Assembly: GCA_947044365.1 (NCBI GenBank)
Contig: OX345649.1
Location: 5,520,687-5,584,686, forward strand
Reading direction: 5' to 3'
DNA from: Petrosia ficiformis
Lineage: Eukaryota > Porifera > Demospongiae > Haplosclerida > Petrosiidae
Length of the DNA stretch: 64,000 nt
The position numbers were made by a program, and so were the translations under genes. This document shows, piece after piece, positions 48,601 to 59,273 of this stretch. The notes beneath the pieces are model-generated. The model searched no databases. It was not told where the DNA came from and saw nothing but the letters and a program-made list of their open reading frames with translations. The number at the start of each line of letters is the position of its first letter. The first letter of the stretch is position 1.

Positions 48601-51600
48601 CTGCTAATGACTATTGTATATAACAAAGAAACAGTATAAATATTATGCAAGAATCTTTAACAAGTAAGTATGTAAATTGTCGAGTTTCAACATGAGGAAG
48701 TCATCATTTAGAACCTTGAAAGAGTACTTCAGTCAGTTCATCAAAGATCTGTGTCCGTACACCGCAATCAGGCTTACACTTACTTCTTCAGGCTCCAGCT
48801 TTTGAGCACACAGAAAGGTAGCGACACTAGTTCCATCAGCAATGATTGATACATAGTAATCACAAAGCAATTATAGGGATACTTTTTTCTCAATATATCC
48901 GATGTTCGTAAGATGTAACGATAATGAAATTTAATAAAAGATTTAAAATATAAAAACATTGAGGATTTCTGTTTCTGTAACTGAAGCTAGGGAATATATA
49001 TTTTGGTCAAAAAGTGCTTGCGTTTTGTTCTTTCCAAGTGCTTGAAGTTGTGCTTCAAGCACTTTATTAAGTGCTTGCCCCACGTCTGACCAAAACTACA
49101 TCTATTATTGGACCCTAAGTATGACATTCCAACTACATTAAAGTGTGTCATAATTTACCCAAATTCCAGTTTTCTCTGCTGCTCTTCCAATTCTTTCCTC
49201 TCCTCCTCCTAAAAAGAAAAACATGAAACCTTTTTCTCAGTACATACACAACACTATCTACATGTATGACTTAGAACTACAACAATACAAGTTTGGGCAC
49301 AACATTGATGTACATGTATGTTATATATTGCATGCATTTCACAGTATTGCAATATTAATTAATTGCATGTACTGCATGTACATCCCACCTGAGGCAACTC
49401 TCATTTTTCATTTTTCCATTGTCTCACTTTCTCTCTTTCTTTCTTTCTTTCAGATATCATATGTACATACATTTACATGTACTACAGTTTAGTTACTAAT
49501 ACATAAAATATGAAGTAAGAATAGTAGGCCTGTGTGATAATGGAAAACCTATATCACAATAATAAGCATTATTATCATGATAATAACACCAATAATTAAC
49601 ACCTTTCAATTTGCATTAATAACGACTAACTACTATATACGCTATTACAGTATATAATTATTGAATTCAATAGACAAAAAGACTTTTAGCTTTCTTCAGT
49701 GGCAGCAACTCAAATCACAGAATTACTACTAGCCATAATATGAATCAATCACTATCAGATTGTGAATGTGAGAAAACATGGAATTTTATCACATGGACAG
49801 CATTTGTGCATGTAGCAGTGATATTGTGATAAAACAAAACATGTTATCACTATCGCAATAGTAAAAACAGCAGTCAATATCACAATTATCACACAGGCCT
49901 ATAGAATAGTTTAAAGTATAAATGTAATCTTAATAAATAAATTTAATGTTTAAATTGTGCAATGTGATGAGCACATTGTGAAACTAGAAATTGCATAATC
50001 AGCATATCTTTGCAGCACTAATATATTCTGTAACTAACACTCACAGCCTTATATAACTGATATTGCTCTCTCATCACCACTGCCTGTTGATGTTCTAAAA
50101 TGGCTGACTCTTCTTCCTTTGCCTTCACTTCTAACATCTGCCTCTTTAACTGTTCAGACAAGAACTTCTCCTCTCTAAAACAAAATAAACTGTAATCTAC
50201 TATGTAATAGATATGCACAATAGACAATAACATAACATGTACTTGTAAAACTGGTGTTCCTAATTGAATCGACAGTGTATGCAACAAGTTAAACAAACAC
50301 ATTATCATGAATGTAAGGTATGCACATATATTGTAGCTAAACTAGCTATGACCAACAGTGTTCTGCCCACACTATTCGGGAATAACCACCACTCAGCATG
50401 AATTAACCACCTCTCAGATGAATTAACCACTTCTCAGATAATACATACATGTATATAGGCCACCGAGACAGAAATAAGATAAACAGCACTAAATGCAATG
50501 TAGAATCCAACCACCACTCTAAATATCCTGGGCAGAACACTCGCCCCAGGCCAAAACAACTCTTAGATTACATGTACATGTATCTCTGGCACAATCAATA
50601 GTCCAGACTAGATGACCTAAGCAATACAGGGTTTGTCTCTTCAATGGTAACACAAATGTAAAATATATTCAACTATTCTTGTATATTACAAGAGGATATA
50701 CACACTATAAGTATGTAAGTAACCTTTTCTTTCTAATCTTTTCTTCTTCTTCAAGTCTCAATGCTTTCATTCTCTCTATTTCTATGTCTTCTTCATACCT
50801 ACAGATAAACATGTATAGTATATATATACAGTGTATATATTAATAATTAGAATGATAATATCTACTAACAGGCTTTCATTTAGAAAAATCGTGAAGTGGG
50901 GGCAAAAGTTGAATGTTGAGAACTTTGGGGGGGCGATGTATACATGTAGGGTTGGTGTGGTCTGCACACCAACTGCCTAGGGGGGTCTGGGGGCATGCTT
51001 ACCCAGGGATTTTTTTGGTGTTAGACTCTCTGAGGTCATTTCTGGTGCATTTTCAGACCAAATGATGTAACTGTTTGAGATACTATTTTTGGAATCTAAA
51101 CCAAAAATACACAACTAACTATTAACATTAAAAATATTTTTGGGCAACCAAATTCCCAAGGGGGGGGGGGGGGGGGGGCGTGAATGCCCCCCACCCCCCC
51201 CCCTCTAAATGAAACCCTGACTAACCTCTTTTCATCTCTAACCTGAATGTCTCTTTCCTGGTATAAGATAAACATGTACATTGTGCTTGTATGATTATTG
51301 GCAATACATTTAAAATTCACACTCTCGTTAGATAATACTAGTGATGTGCGATACGTATCGATATAGCGAAATATCAATATTTTTGTTGAATATCGTGGTA
51401 CAATATTAGCTTTTGGGTGTATCGATACACTGGAATGGAGAGTTTAGTAAACATGGTTTTTCTAATTTGATACCTAAAAGTAATTATAACAAGCTAGTGT
51501 GCATAACTTTCATTGATTTCTTTTACCATTTCTTGACAAATACATCCAAATAGGATATTTATTTACATTTTATAAATGTTTCAATATTATTTCAAATATC

Positions 51601-53592
51601 GTGATACTGTATCGTATTGTGATATTTTTAACAGCGATATGCAATACTATTATTTAGTTGTATCGCACATCCTTGTATCGCACATCCCTAGATAGTACAT
51701 GTAGATTCAGAAGCTACTATACAATGTAGCTTCTCTTCCTTAAGTTCCTTTACATGTACATCACATTTACAAGTGAATGATACAGAAGATAATTAATGTT
51801 ATACATGTACTGTGTGTATAGTATCCTTTTGTGTCTATTGATTAGCGTACCTCTTGTTTCTTCTCTATTTGATTTTCCCATTCTTTATGTGTAGCTCTCT
51901 CTATTTGACGAGACTCTACTTCTCTCAATTCAGGACAATTTAAACGCCAGTGATCCAATAACTTCTCATGTGCTAACTATTAATAATAATCACCAGTATA
52001 ACATACTGTGTAGCAGTGATAATACACATGCACTCATAGTCATATTCAAACACACACACACACACACACACACTGTCAGTTTAGTCAAGTATAACTATAA
52101 CTAAATTATAATAGAAATTGGTCAATATACAAGAAGGGTTGACTTGACCTTACAATATGCACACTTACAGATAGAAATAACTAAATACAGCATGTACATG
52201 TAATTGCATCAATACCACCAATACTCTTAACTTCTTAAGATGCTTTAGTTAATTATCATACTAAAACACACACTGATGTACACATTCATATTATTAAACA
52301 AACATAACTTACATCCTTCCTTCTTTCTTCTCTAGCTGATCTTAACTGCTCTGCTCTGTGGTAAAAACTAGTAATAGTGGTTTTGAAACATATCTAGTTA
52401 TACCTGTTTTTCATTGTGGTATGCTCATCACCCTTTGATACATGTATCCCTTTCAACTCTTCCTACACAAAAGAACAGTCATATAAAATAACATGGTACA
52501 CAGTCTACCCACACCAAATGATATTATAAACATTTCATTACACACTTCATCAATGTTAATATACATAGACAAATGGAAGTCATAATTTGGTTATCACGTG
52601 TAGAATGTCTGGATTTGTTTGTCATGAGACATTAAGAACTTAAATTCAAATTATAAACACATCCAAATGCAGACACTACACAATTACATTTCTTCATTAT
52701 AAACACTTCTCCATAGTCCATACATAATACATAATACAGTGATGATTAGTTAAACAAATAATATCTAATGTTTCATCTATATTTGACAAGGAAATGTGAC
52801 TCTTATTTTATTACACATATTAAGATGATCAGATCTATATCAAAACACATACCTCTAGTTAGCATTGAAGTCCACAGAAAAACAGACACTCTCTTTTCAG
52901 GAAACAACATTACCGCAGCTGGATTCGAACCACTGACCTTTTGATCAGGAGGCTCAAGCTCCAACCAGTAAGCCATGCTGCCTCCTTGAAAAAAGAGTGC
53001 CCATCAAACTGGGACTATTTGATGGGAATGACTAACCACAACATATATACACACAAGTGTGTATATAAGACCATAGTCCTAACAGTTGTGGGGAACCGAA
53101 GTTCTATTATAACCATTTACCTCTAGTTGTAGTCTTTCATTTTCTAGAAGTGCTCTGAGGGCCTCTTTTCTTTCACCAAGTCTTTTATCTTTCTGTTGTT
53201 GACTAATTTTAGAATTATATGCCAAAAGACTGCCAATGATAAAAATGTGTATTACATATATACAGTATATATATAATTTAAATGCCATGCATAATGAAGT
53301 TTACAGTTAACAAAGAATTTGTACCAGTCATGTACAGTCACGTATATATATATATAGCGACCACATGTGTATATATATATATATATATATACCTATTTTT
53401 AAAACAATCTTGTGAAGTCCACACCTCTGTTTTACGGCTATTAACCTCTGCATTTTTAAAGTATCGTGTATTCTCTGTCCATTGTTTTCTTCTTTCATCC
53501 TCTAGCATTGTTCTATTAGCCATTTTTTGCACTCTTGCTGAGTTTCTATCTCTTAGTGGTACATAGTAATGTCTTAGTGTTGGCAAAGCCAT
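45668..53592 (-). CDS. TCHP: Trichoplein (TCHP), centrosome/cilium coiled-coil protein
   Basis: Keratin-binding centriolar protein that in vertebrates restrains cilium assembly through Aurora A and links to ninein. Fourteen exons in consistent phase (53393-53592, 53121-53229, 52404-52462, 52313-52355, 51851-51976, 51226-51257, 50724-50798, 50045-50174, 49159-49208, 47805-47871, 47466-47655, 46331-46596, 45885-45952, 45668-45785) give 510 residues against 498 in human. The N-terminus MALPTLRHYY and the trichohyalin-like charged coiled coil match TCHP: LLDHWRLNCPELREVE, GRLLVKQAKAQLRRKCKQIQ, IWMKKVMEEQLVLEKERE, and REQEWQREKEARESLMADVL. The C-terminus is RPYEFQYYGRVRPPQYAWY. Exon 6 is only 32 bp. 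The start codon is 95 bp from that of SMARCB1 on the other strand. Introns contain at least six small TIR elements. Confidence 0.92.
46878..47311 (-). mobile_element. Short TIR element, family A copy 4
   Basis: Minus-strand copy in a TCHP intron: CGGGCCATCTCTATGATTGC at one end and AGCAATTATAGGATGATAGG at the other, with the internal GTAGTTAAGGAAGTTG block. It is more diverged than copies 1, 3 and 5 and closest to copy 2. Confidence 0.7.
47979..49088. mobile_element. TIR element with GCTT/AAGC-rich ends, hosting a family A copy
   Basis: The ends CAGACATGGGCAAACACTT and (reverse) CAGACGTGGGGCAAGCACTT are inverted copies, and both subterminal regions are dense in AAGTGCTTG words. A family A element lies inside (48391-48882). 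The CAGA-GGG end is hAT-like, but I see no clear 8-bp target duplication. No transposase frame is present. Confidence 0.6.
48391..48882 (-). mobile_element. Short TIR element, family A copy 5
   Basis: It starts TATGGCCCATAGGGCCATCC and ends CAAAGCAATTATAGGGAT. The internal ACGTAGTTAAGGAAGTTGCG and AATTAATGGGCGTGGC blocks match copies 1 and 3 in reverse complement. It is nested inside the 47979-49088 element. Confidence 0.8.
49525..49901. mobile_element. hAT-like MITE in a TCHP intron
   Basis: 377 bp with TIR TAGGCCTGTGTGATAAT at both ends, the interior rich in ATATCACAAT words. The flanks AAGAATAG (49517-49524) and TAGAATAG (49902-49909) agree at 7 of 8 bases, as expected for an aged 8-bp hAT target duplication. 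Confidence 0.8.
50358..50541. mobile_element. Small TIR repeat in a TCHP intron
   Basis: AGTGTTCTGCCCA near 50358 returns inverted as TGGGCAGAACACT near 50541. Between them are repeated GAATTAACCACTTCTCAGAT-type units. No target duplication was recognised. Confidence 0.5.
50869..51219. mobile_element. MITE inserted at the 5' splice site of TCHP exon 6
   Basis: 351 bp with ends CAGGCTTTCATTTAGA and (inverted) CAGGGTTTCATTTAGA, flanked by ACTAA on both sides. The interior has a run of 19 G near 51160 followed by C-rich DNA, able to fold or to form a quadruplex. The right-hand ACTAAC, read on the coding strand, is GTTAGT, the donor of the 32-bp exon 51226-51257. Confidence 0.7.
51339..51690. 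mobile_element. hAT-like MITE with CGATA-rich ends
   Basis: 352 bp. TIR TAGTGATGTGCGATAC / TAGGGATGTGCGATAC, followed by TATCGATA- and ATATCGTG-type subterminal words. It is flanked by GATAATAC (51331-51338) and GATAGTAC (51691-51698), an 8-bp duplication with one mismatch. Confidence 0.82.
52908..52989 (-). other. tRNA-like sequence (tRNA pseudogene or SINE head)
   Basis: On the minus strand TGGCTTACTGGTTGGAGC resembles a tRNA A-box region and GGTTCGAATCC is a perfect B-box. GCAGC at the 5' side pairs with GCTGC at the 3' side. The anticodon and T stems are imperfect, so a functional tRNA is unlikely; a tRNA-derived SINE fits better. It lies in a TCHP intron. Confidence 0.5.
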
Positions 53593-53687
53593 TACAAAGA
53601 GTTCGAAATCAAATTCGCGCTTTTTCTAAAACCACACCCTACAATGAATTAGTGACACACTGACAAGTACCATTTACAGAGTACATA
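53593..53687. promoter_or_regulatory. Shared divergent promoter of TCHP and SMARCB1
   Basis: Only 95 bp separate the two start codons. The sequence has AATTCGCGCTTTTT, an E2F-like element, and no TATA box. With so little space, both genes must share one bidirectional promoter, or their transcription starts overlap. Confidence 0.65.
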
Positions 53688-56544
53688 ATGGCTGCACATG
53701 AACTGTGTAAATCTCTGAAAACATATGGACCTAAGCCACTTACATTCAAGTTAGAAGATGGTGATGAAGATTATATGTTAGGATCTGAGGTTGGTAACTA
53801 TCTTCGGCTGTTCAGAGGTGACCTGTACAAGAAATACCCTTCACTATGGAGAAGAAAAATGTCTGCTGAAGAAAGAAGGACTGCTAGTGAACAGATAGGG
53901 TATAGTCATTGTAATATATCATCAAATGTGATGTTAGTGAAATCATCAGAAGTTGAGGAAATACTTGCTGGACTTGAAGACAAGTATCGTACAACACAAG
54001 GCTTTGAAAGTTCATTTGCCACTTCAACTGAACGAACTCCATCTTTACAACATGGAACCTCATTTAATTCACAAAATACAGGACGGAGTTCTAAGAAGAG
54101 TTCTTGGTTGTCACAGATACCAAACTATTCGTATCATCTTGATGCCGTACCAAGTGCTACTCCTGTTACTCATTATCGACTAGGTTCCAAAAAGATTAAA
54201 ACATTTCCGACTTTGTGAGTTTTATTATAACAGAGTATGTATGTCATAGATATAATATATATTATATAATTATGTGAGTATTCACTATTAATTGTTACCT
54301 TGGTGATGAGCTTGCATCCCTTCATCTCCTCCTTTTTCTTTTATAATGATCGTAGGACTAGACTATCTCTTATTTAAAGTTAGTGTTTATTAGTTATTAG
54401 AGATGGCCATATATGGTAGCATTTATAATCGTTTCATCATGTTGTTGATCAATTAGATAATTATCGTGTTGTTGATCAATTAGATAATCCTGTGAGACGT
54501 TTCACTATACATGTAGTTTTAGCAAGAGATTTATGTCATGTTATTGTGAGTTTCATATTTGTAGAGGGGAAATGTAGTAGTTATATTACATCTTCCAACA
54601 CTTAAGACTAGAGGTTGTTTATAGTCACTAACCTATTAGTATATAGTGTTCATTTTATTGTAAGATCAAAAAACTTAATTTAATGAAAAATTGAGGAATC
54701 CTAGCGTTCCACCCACTTCTGTGTATGAAACCGGCTAACTGAACATTATTAATTGTCCTCAATATTGATATATAGGACTCAACACCTTATTTTTGGTTAA
54801 TTAACTCCTATTTTTCATAGCTATGACGACAAAAACCCCAAAACACTTTACGAGTCTGCATCGATACCAGAGGTACTGATACCTGTTAGACTGGACATAG
54901 ATATAGATGGACAAAAACTAAGAGATACATTCACTTGGAACAAGAATGGTAAGTGTATCATTTAACAAATGATTTGAAATTATTTCTTCTCTCGTTCAGA
55001 GACTCTGATAACTCCTGAACAGTTTGCTCAAATACTTTGTGATGATCTTGATCTACCGACTAGTTCATTTGTTCCAGCTATATCTCAATCTATAAGACAA
55101 CAAGTTGAACAGTTTTCATCCGACATGATACCACAAGATGAAGAAGATAGGAGAATTATTATTAAGGTAGACCACAGCCTCGTGTTGCTTTGATAAACAC
55201 ACACACAATGATAGCTTGTACAGTTTCAGTTGGTAACCACAAAGGAAGAGGGAATCAGTTACATCACCAGTTACTAATGATAACTATTGCTACAGGCCTA
55301 TAATAACTATGTATTAGGGCTGGGAATCGGCTGAGATTCTGAAATCGATTATCACTAACTTCAAGTCGATTGATAATCGATTAAAATCAGCAGAAGTAAT
55401 TAGGCCAATTAAGTCAATTAATACAAGAAACTCCTCCCATTTGATGATCAAAAAGGCTTCCTATCACTTCCATATTGTACATTATTTGCCGTCACATGCT
55501 TCAAAGTACGTCTTCTGGAATAATTAGCGTAATTGACATCACAGACTTATAATCAATAATCAGAAGAATTTTCAATATCAATTGATTAATCGATTAATCT
55601 CCCAGCCCTACTATGTATATGTTAAACCCCATGTAAGTGTGGTCTAAGGCAAAGCCAAGGAGTGGCTAGACCACACTTACATGGGTTTAACACATTTAGA
55701 CTCCTTTCCCACACTTTGAGTTGTGTAAATACATAAAAGCAATTTTAATGGACTTTCTATATATATATAACCATAAACGTATTCATAGTCCAAGTTTGTG
55801 CCTTTCTGTTAAGTGGTTGATAATAGTATTTGGAGTCTATGAAGTTAGACTACAGCTAGTTGCCATGGCAATGGAGTCTTAAACTACAGTACAACAATAG
55901 AATTAAAACAAAAGAGAGGATAATTAGTTTATCTTCTAAAAGTAGCCAGTTGTTTATACTATGACTAATCAAGTACATATACATATTGACCTCAAACCAG
56001 ACTACTGTGTCTTGACCTTTGGAACACCTGTAATATCACACTAAGTAAATATTCAAGTTAGGAACATATTGACCTCAAACCACACCATAATGTTTTGACC
56101 TCAGAACACCTGTTATATCATTTTCTACAGTTAAATATTCAAGTTGGGAACATGTCATTAGTAGATCAATTTGAATGGGATCTCTCAAATCCACTAAATA
56201 ATCCCGAAGACTTTGCAAAGCAGCTTTGTTCTGATCTTGGTTTAGGTGGTGAGTTTGTAACCACCATTGCATATAGTATTAGAGGTCAATTAAGCTGGCA
56301 TGCCAAGACCTACGCTTTCAAGTGAGTATTATCATATTACTATTCCTGGTTAATATGAATTACAACTTTTCCTTTTAGCGAGTCACCACTCCCTCAAATC
56401 AAGTTCCCAGTTAGAACCCTAGCAGATGCTGAGCTGTGGGGACCTAATATTCAAGTACTCACAGATGCAGAGATGGAGAAGAAGATTAGAGATCAAGATA
56501 GAAATACCAGGAGAATGAGAAGACAGGCTGCACCAGGCTGGTAA
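53688..56544 (+). CDS. SMARCB1: SMARCB1/SNF5/INI1, core subunit of the SWI/SNF (BAF) chromatin remodeller
   Basis: Five exons in phase (53688-54214, 54821-54948, 55000-55166, 56131-56321, 56379-56544) give 392 residues, close to the 385 of human. The N-terminal winged-helix region has [20 protein letters not shown]. The first SNF5 repeat has [20 protein letters not shown] and [17 protein letters not shown]. The second has [17 protein letters not shown] and [20 protein letters not shown]. The C-terminal basic helix [19 protein letters not shown], which contacts the nucleosome acidic patch, is intact. Intron 3 holds a hAT-like MITE, a long hairpin and a tandem duplication that copied the exon 4 acceptor region. 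Confidence 0.97.
55315..55610. mobile_element. hAT-like MITE in SMARCB1 intron 3
   Basis: 296 bp with TIR TAGGGCTGGGA at both ends and CGATTA-rich subterminal DNA. It is flanked by the perfect 8-bp duplication CTATGTAT (55307-55314 and 55611-55618). No coding capacity. Confidence 0.9.
55621..55691. repeat. Long hairpin next to the MITE
   Basis: GTTAAACCCCATGTAAGTGT plus GGTCTA on the left pairs with TAGACCACACTTACATGGG plus TTTAAC on the right, leaving a loop of about 20 bases. The stem is about 25 bp with one bulge. It may be a palindromic MITE or a folded-RNA source. Confidence 0.75.
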
Positions 56545-56869
56545 AACCAGTTTCACAAATTTCATCCGATCATTACTTTTAGAATTTTAATTTATACGCA
56601 TTCAGTTTACTTGAGGATATAAATCATGTGACTATCATATGTCAGTGCCAGCTTATTTAACATAAATCACATGACTATCATATGTTAGTGATACCATAGA
56701 TAGTAGTATCTATGGTGATAGTTTACTGGACAACATAAATCACGTGACTATTATACAGTGTATGTTAACAACAGTAACGTGAATTGTAATGTGTTGATGA
56801 ATAATCACATGATCATCATGTGACAGTGAGATAAGTGATGTGGTGGGTGTGGTTTATAGAAATTAAAGA
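56545..56869. other. Convergent 3' region between SMARCB1 and RAD1
   Basis: 325 bp between the two stop codons. It has a tandem theme of ATAAATCACATGACTATCA (about three degenerate units, 56617-56755) and ends with an ATTAAA usable by SMARCB1. No gene is seen. Confidence 0.6.
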
Positions 56870-58791
56870 TCAACTCTGTTCCTTTTCCTGTTCATCTGGT
56901 ACACACTGTGGAAAGACCAAATGTGTTAGCATGACTTAAATAATACATACATGTATATACACATGTACATTGTACATATACACATATATATCACAGACAA
57001 TAATTAATGAAACGGCTAAATTGTGTGGTTGTATCAAATAGTCACATGACATGTCACTCACCAAATATTCCACAAAACACACTTGTTGATTGTCGGTGAT
57101 AATCATGTATTGTAATGAGAGGAATCCTCTCTTATCCATTCTTACTGATATCTTAGATGATTGATTGAGAGCTTTAACTGAAGGTTTCAAAAGCGAGAGC
57201 TTATATCTATCAATGGGAATGAAGTTGCATGTGATTATCATGTGACTATTAATTATCCTGTCACAATGTAAAAGCTTGTGGATCATGTGATTGTCACATG
57301 ATGTATACTGACCTATTACTTTGTGTCTGCTGACATTCAAATACTTCCATCATATCAGAGTCTTTAGGATAATCAAACTGAACAAATATATATAATTATA
57401 TGTAATGTACGTATGTATGTATGCATGCATATATGTATGTATGTATATGTAATTATGTATGTATGTATGTATGCATGCATATATGTATGTATGTAGGACT
57501 ATGTACACATGTATGTCTGTATGTATGTATATACACATGTATGTATGTATGTACGTATGTATTAATGCATGCATGTATGTATGTAGTACAAGGTACAATA
57601 TATATACCTGTGTGTTCCCAGTGTCACCATACGTGGCTAAGCGAAAGAAAGGATGTGATGGTGACATGATAATTTCTAATATATCACTTGTCAAATCAAT
57701 CTCAGAAAATGCTTCTTTCATACATTCTGACTGGATAAAAGAGTGACGATCGAGTGGTTATAGTATACTATAATATCCTATTCTAGTACACTGAATGTAC
57801 ATACTCATAATGGCTGTAGTATACTGTAATATCCTATTCTAGTATACTACATGTACTACACATACCTTCATTATTATCTTGTTGGATACATTAGCACTTG
57901 TGAAATCAAAATCCAATGTTTCATCTGGTTCTAATGTCTGTATAGAACAATCTGTAATTACACCATTCTCCTCTAAACTGGATAGAATACCATATCTCAT
58001 CTACAGCTTCATCAAATATGATAAATGCACTTCATGTACTCAATGTACATGTAATTGAATGTACAGTACTCAGTAAACATGTATTGAGTGTACAATGCGT
58101 ACATGTATATACTTCTGGTAATTGTACTTATACCTGTATTGTGTGTACATGTACTTCTGGTATTGCATGTACATGTATTAAGTGCTTTATGTACATATAC
58201 CTTTCATGTACATGTATTGAATATATGTACATGTAGCTCTGGTATTGAATGTACATGTACTACTCACAGAAGTCTTAGAGGATTTCCATGTCCATCGTAA
58301 TACATTTTCAATGCAGTACGAGACTCATACCCACCACTTCCACCAAAAATACTCAAACATTCCTAATTAAAGATTAAAGGGAATCATTTTCAATATTACA
58401 CAGACACACATACTATACCTACAATTAGAGCATTTATGTTAATACGGAAGACACACAGCTTGTCATCATTGTAACTATACAGTTGAAACATGGCCGCCTG
58501 AATGAACGCATTTGCCTGAACACATTTAGCTTGCTCTACAGTAACTTTAAAACCAGTAGCGCTCAGGAAACATGTAGCCAGCTGAGATAAGAATAAATAA
58601 TAATTATATGTACATAAAACTAATGTATATATATATATATATACATGTACATATGTACGTATGTACGTACGTACTTCTCTAAATTGTACTGTCTTCAAGA
58701 TGGTGGATAGAACACGAGCATTGTCCATATGTGCTACAAGAAGATGCTCCTTCCCTTCTTGACTGTTAGGTTCTGTGATTCTCAGAGACAT
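56870..58791 (-). CDS. RAD1: RAD1, subunit of the 9-1-1 DNA-damage checkpoint clamp
   Basis: Eight exons in consistent phase (58675-58791, 58423-58581, 58268-58362, 57866-57977, 57608-57730, 57313-57377, 57062-57206, 56870-56905) give 283 residues against 282 in human. Matching landmarks are MDNARVLSTILKTVQFRE, KVTVEQAKCVQANAFIQA, LEPDETLDFDF, FDYPKDSDMMEVFECQQTQ and GFLSLQYMIITDNQQVCFVE. RAD1 forms a PCNA-like ring with RAD9 and HUS1 that activates ATR signalling. Exon 4 uses an internal acceptor (CTATCCAG) required to keep the frame. It shares an 86-bp divergent promoter with POR and converges on SMARCB1. Confidence 0.95.
57405..57592. repeat. (ATGT)n microsatellite in a RAD1 intron
   Basis: ATGT repeat with GCATGCATATATGTATGTAT blocks present twice (57420 and 57472). 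Confidence 0.85.
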
Positions 58792-58877
58792 GTTCTATTT
58801 ATGGAGAATACATGTATATACATATACAGCTAGGTGCATGCTTCACTCGATGACGTCATTGTGCATCACATAAGAAA
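58792..58877. promoter_or_regulatory. Shared divergent promoter of RAD1 and POR with a perfect CRE
   Basis: 86 bp between start codons. It contains TGACGTCA at 58851-58858, the full palindromic CREB/ATF site, 20 bp upstream of the POR ATG. No TATA box is evident. A palindromic site suits a promoter that works in both directions. Confidence 0.7.
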
Positions 58878-59220
58878 ATGGAGAAGTTTGAGTATGCAGC
58901 AAATAGTCAAGCTAATAATATGGAGAAGGAAGGAGGAGAGCTGTCACCTGAACAATCTGCATTTGGAATGCTGGATATAGTATTATCTGTAGTAATAGTG
59001 GTTATAATTGTGCTGCTAGCTAGAAGATTTATCAGGAAAAGAAAAGATGAAGACAATATTAAACCAATGTGAGTTATTAATATTATAATTGTCTTATATA
59101 TATAATTATATATGTTTGCTAACAGCAGCTACAAGTATTATAATAATAATGTAATATTAATTAATATTAATTATTTTCTTAATTAAAATTTTGACTAATT
59201 ATTATTTTATAATTTATATA

Positions 59221-59273
<53 letters not shown>

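Noticed and set aside
52908..52989. Functional tRNA gene
   Set aside because: The B-box is perfect, but the anticodon and T stems do not pair properly; kept only as a tRNA-like/SINE sequence.
53953..54183. Second frame inside SMARCB1 exon 1
   Set aside because: Alternative-frame shadow of a strongly conserved coding exon.
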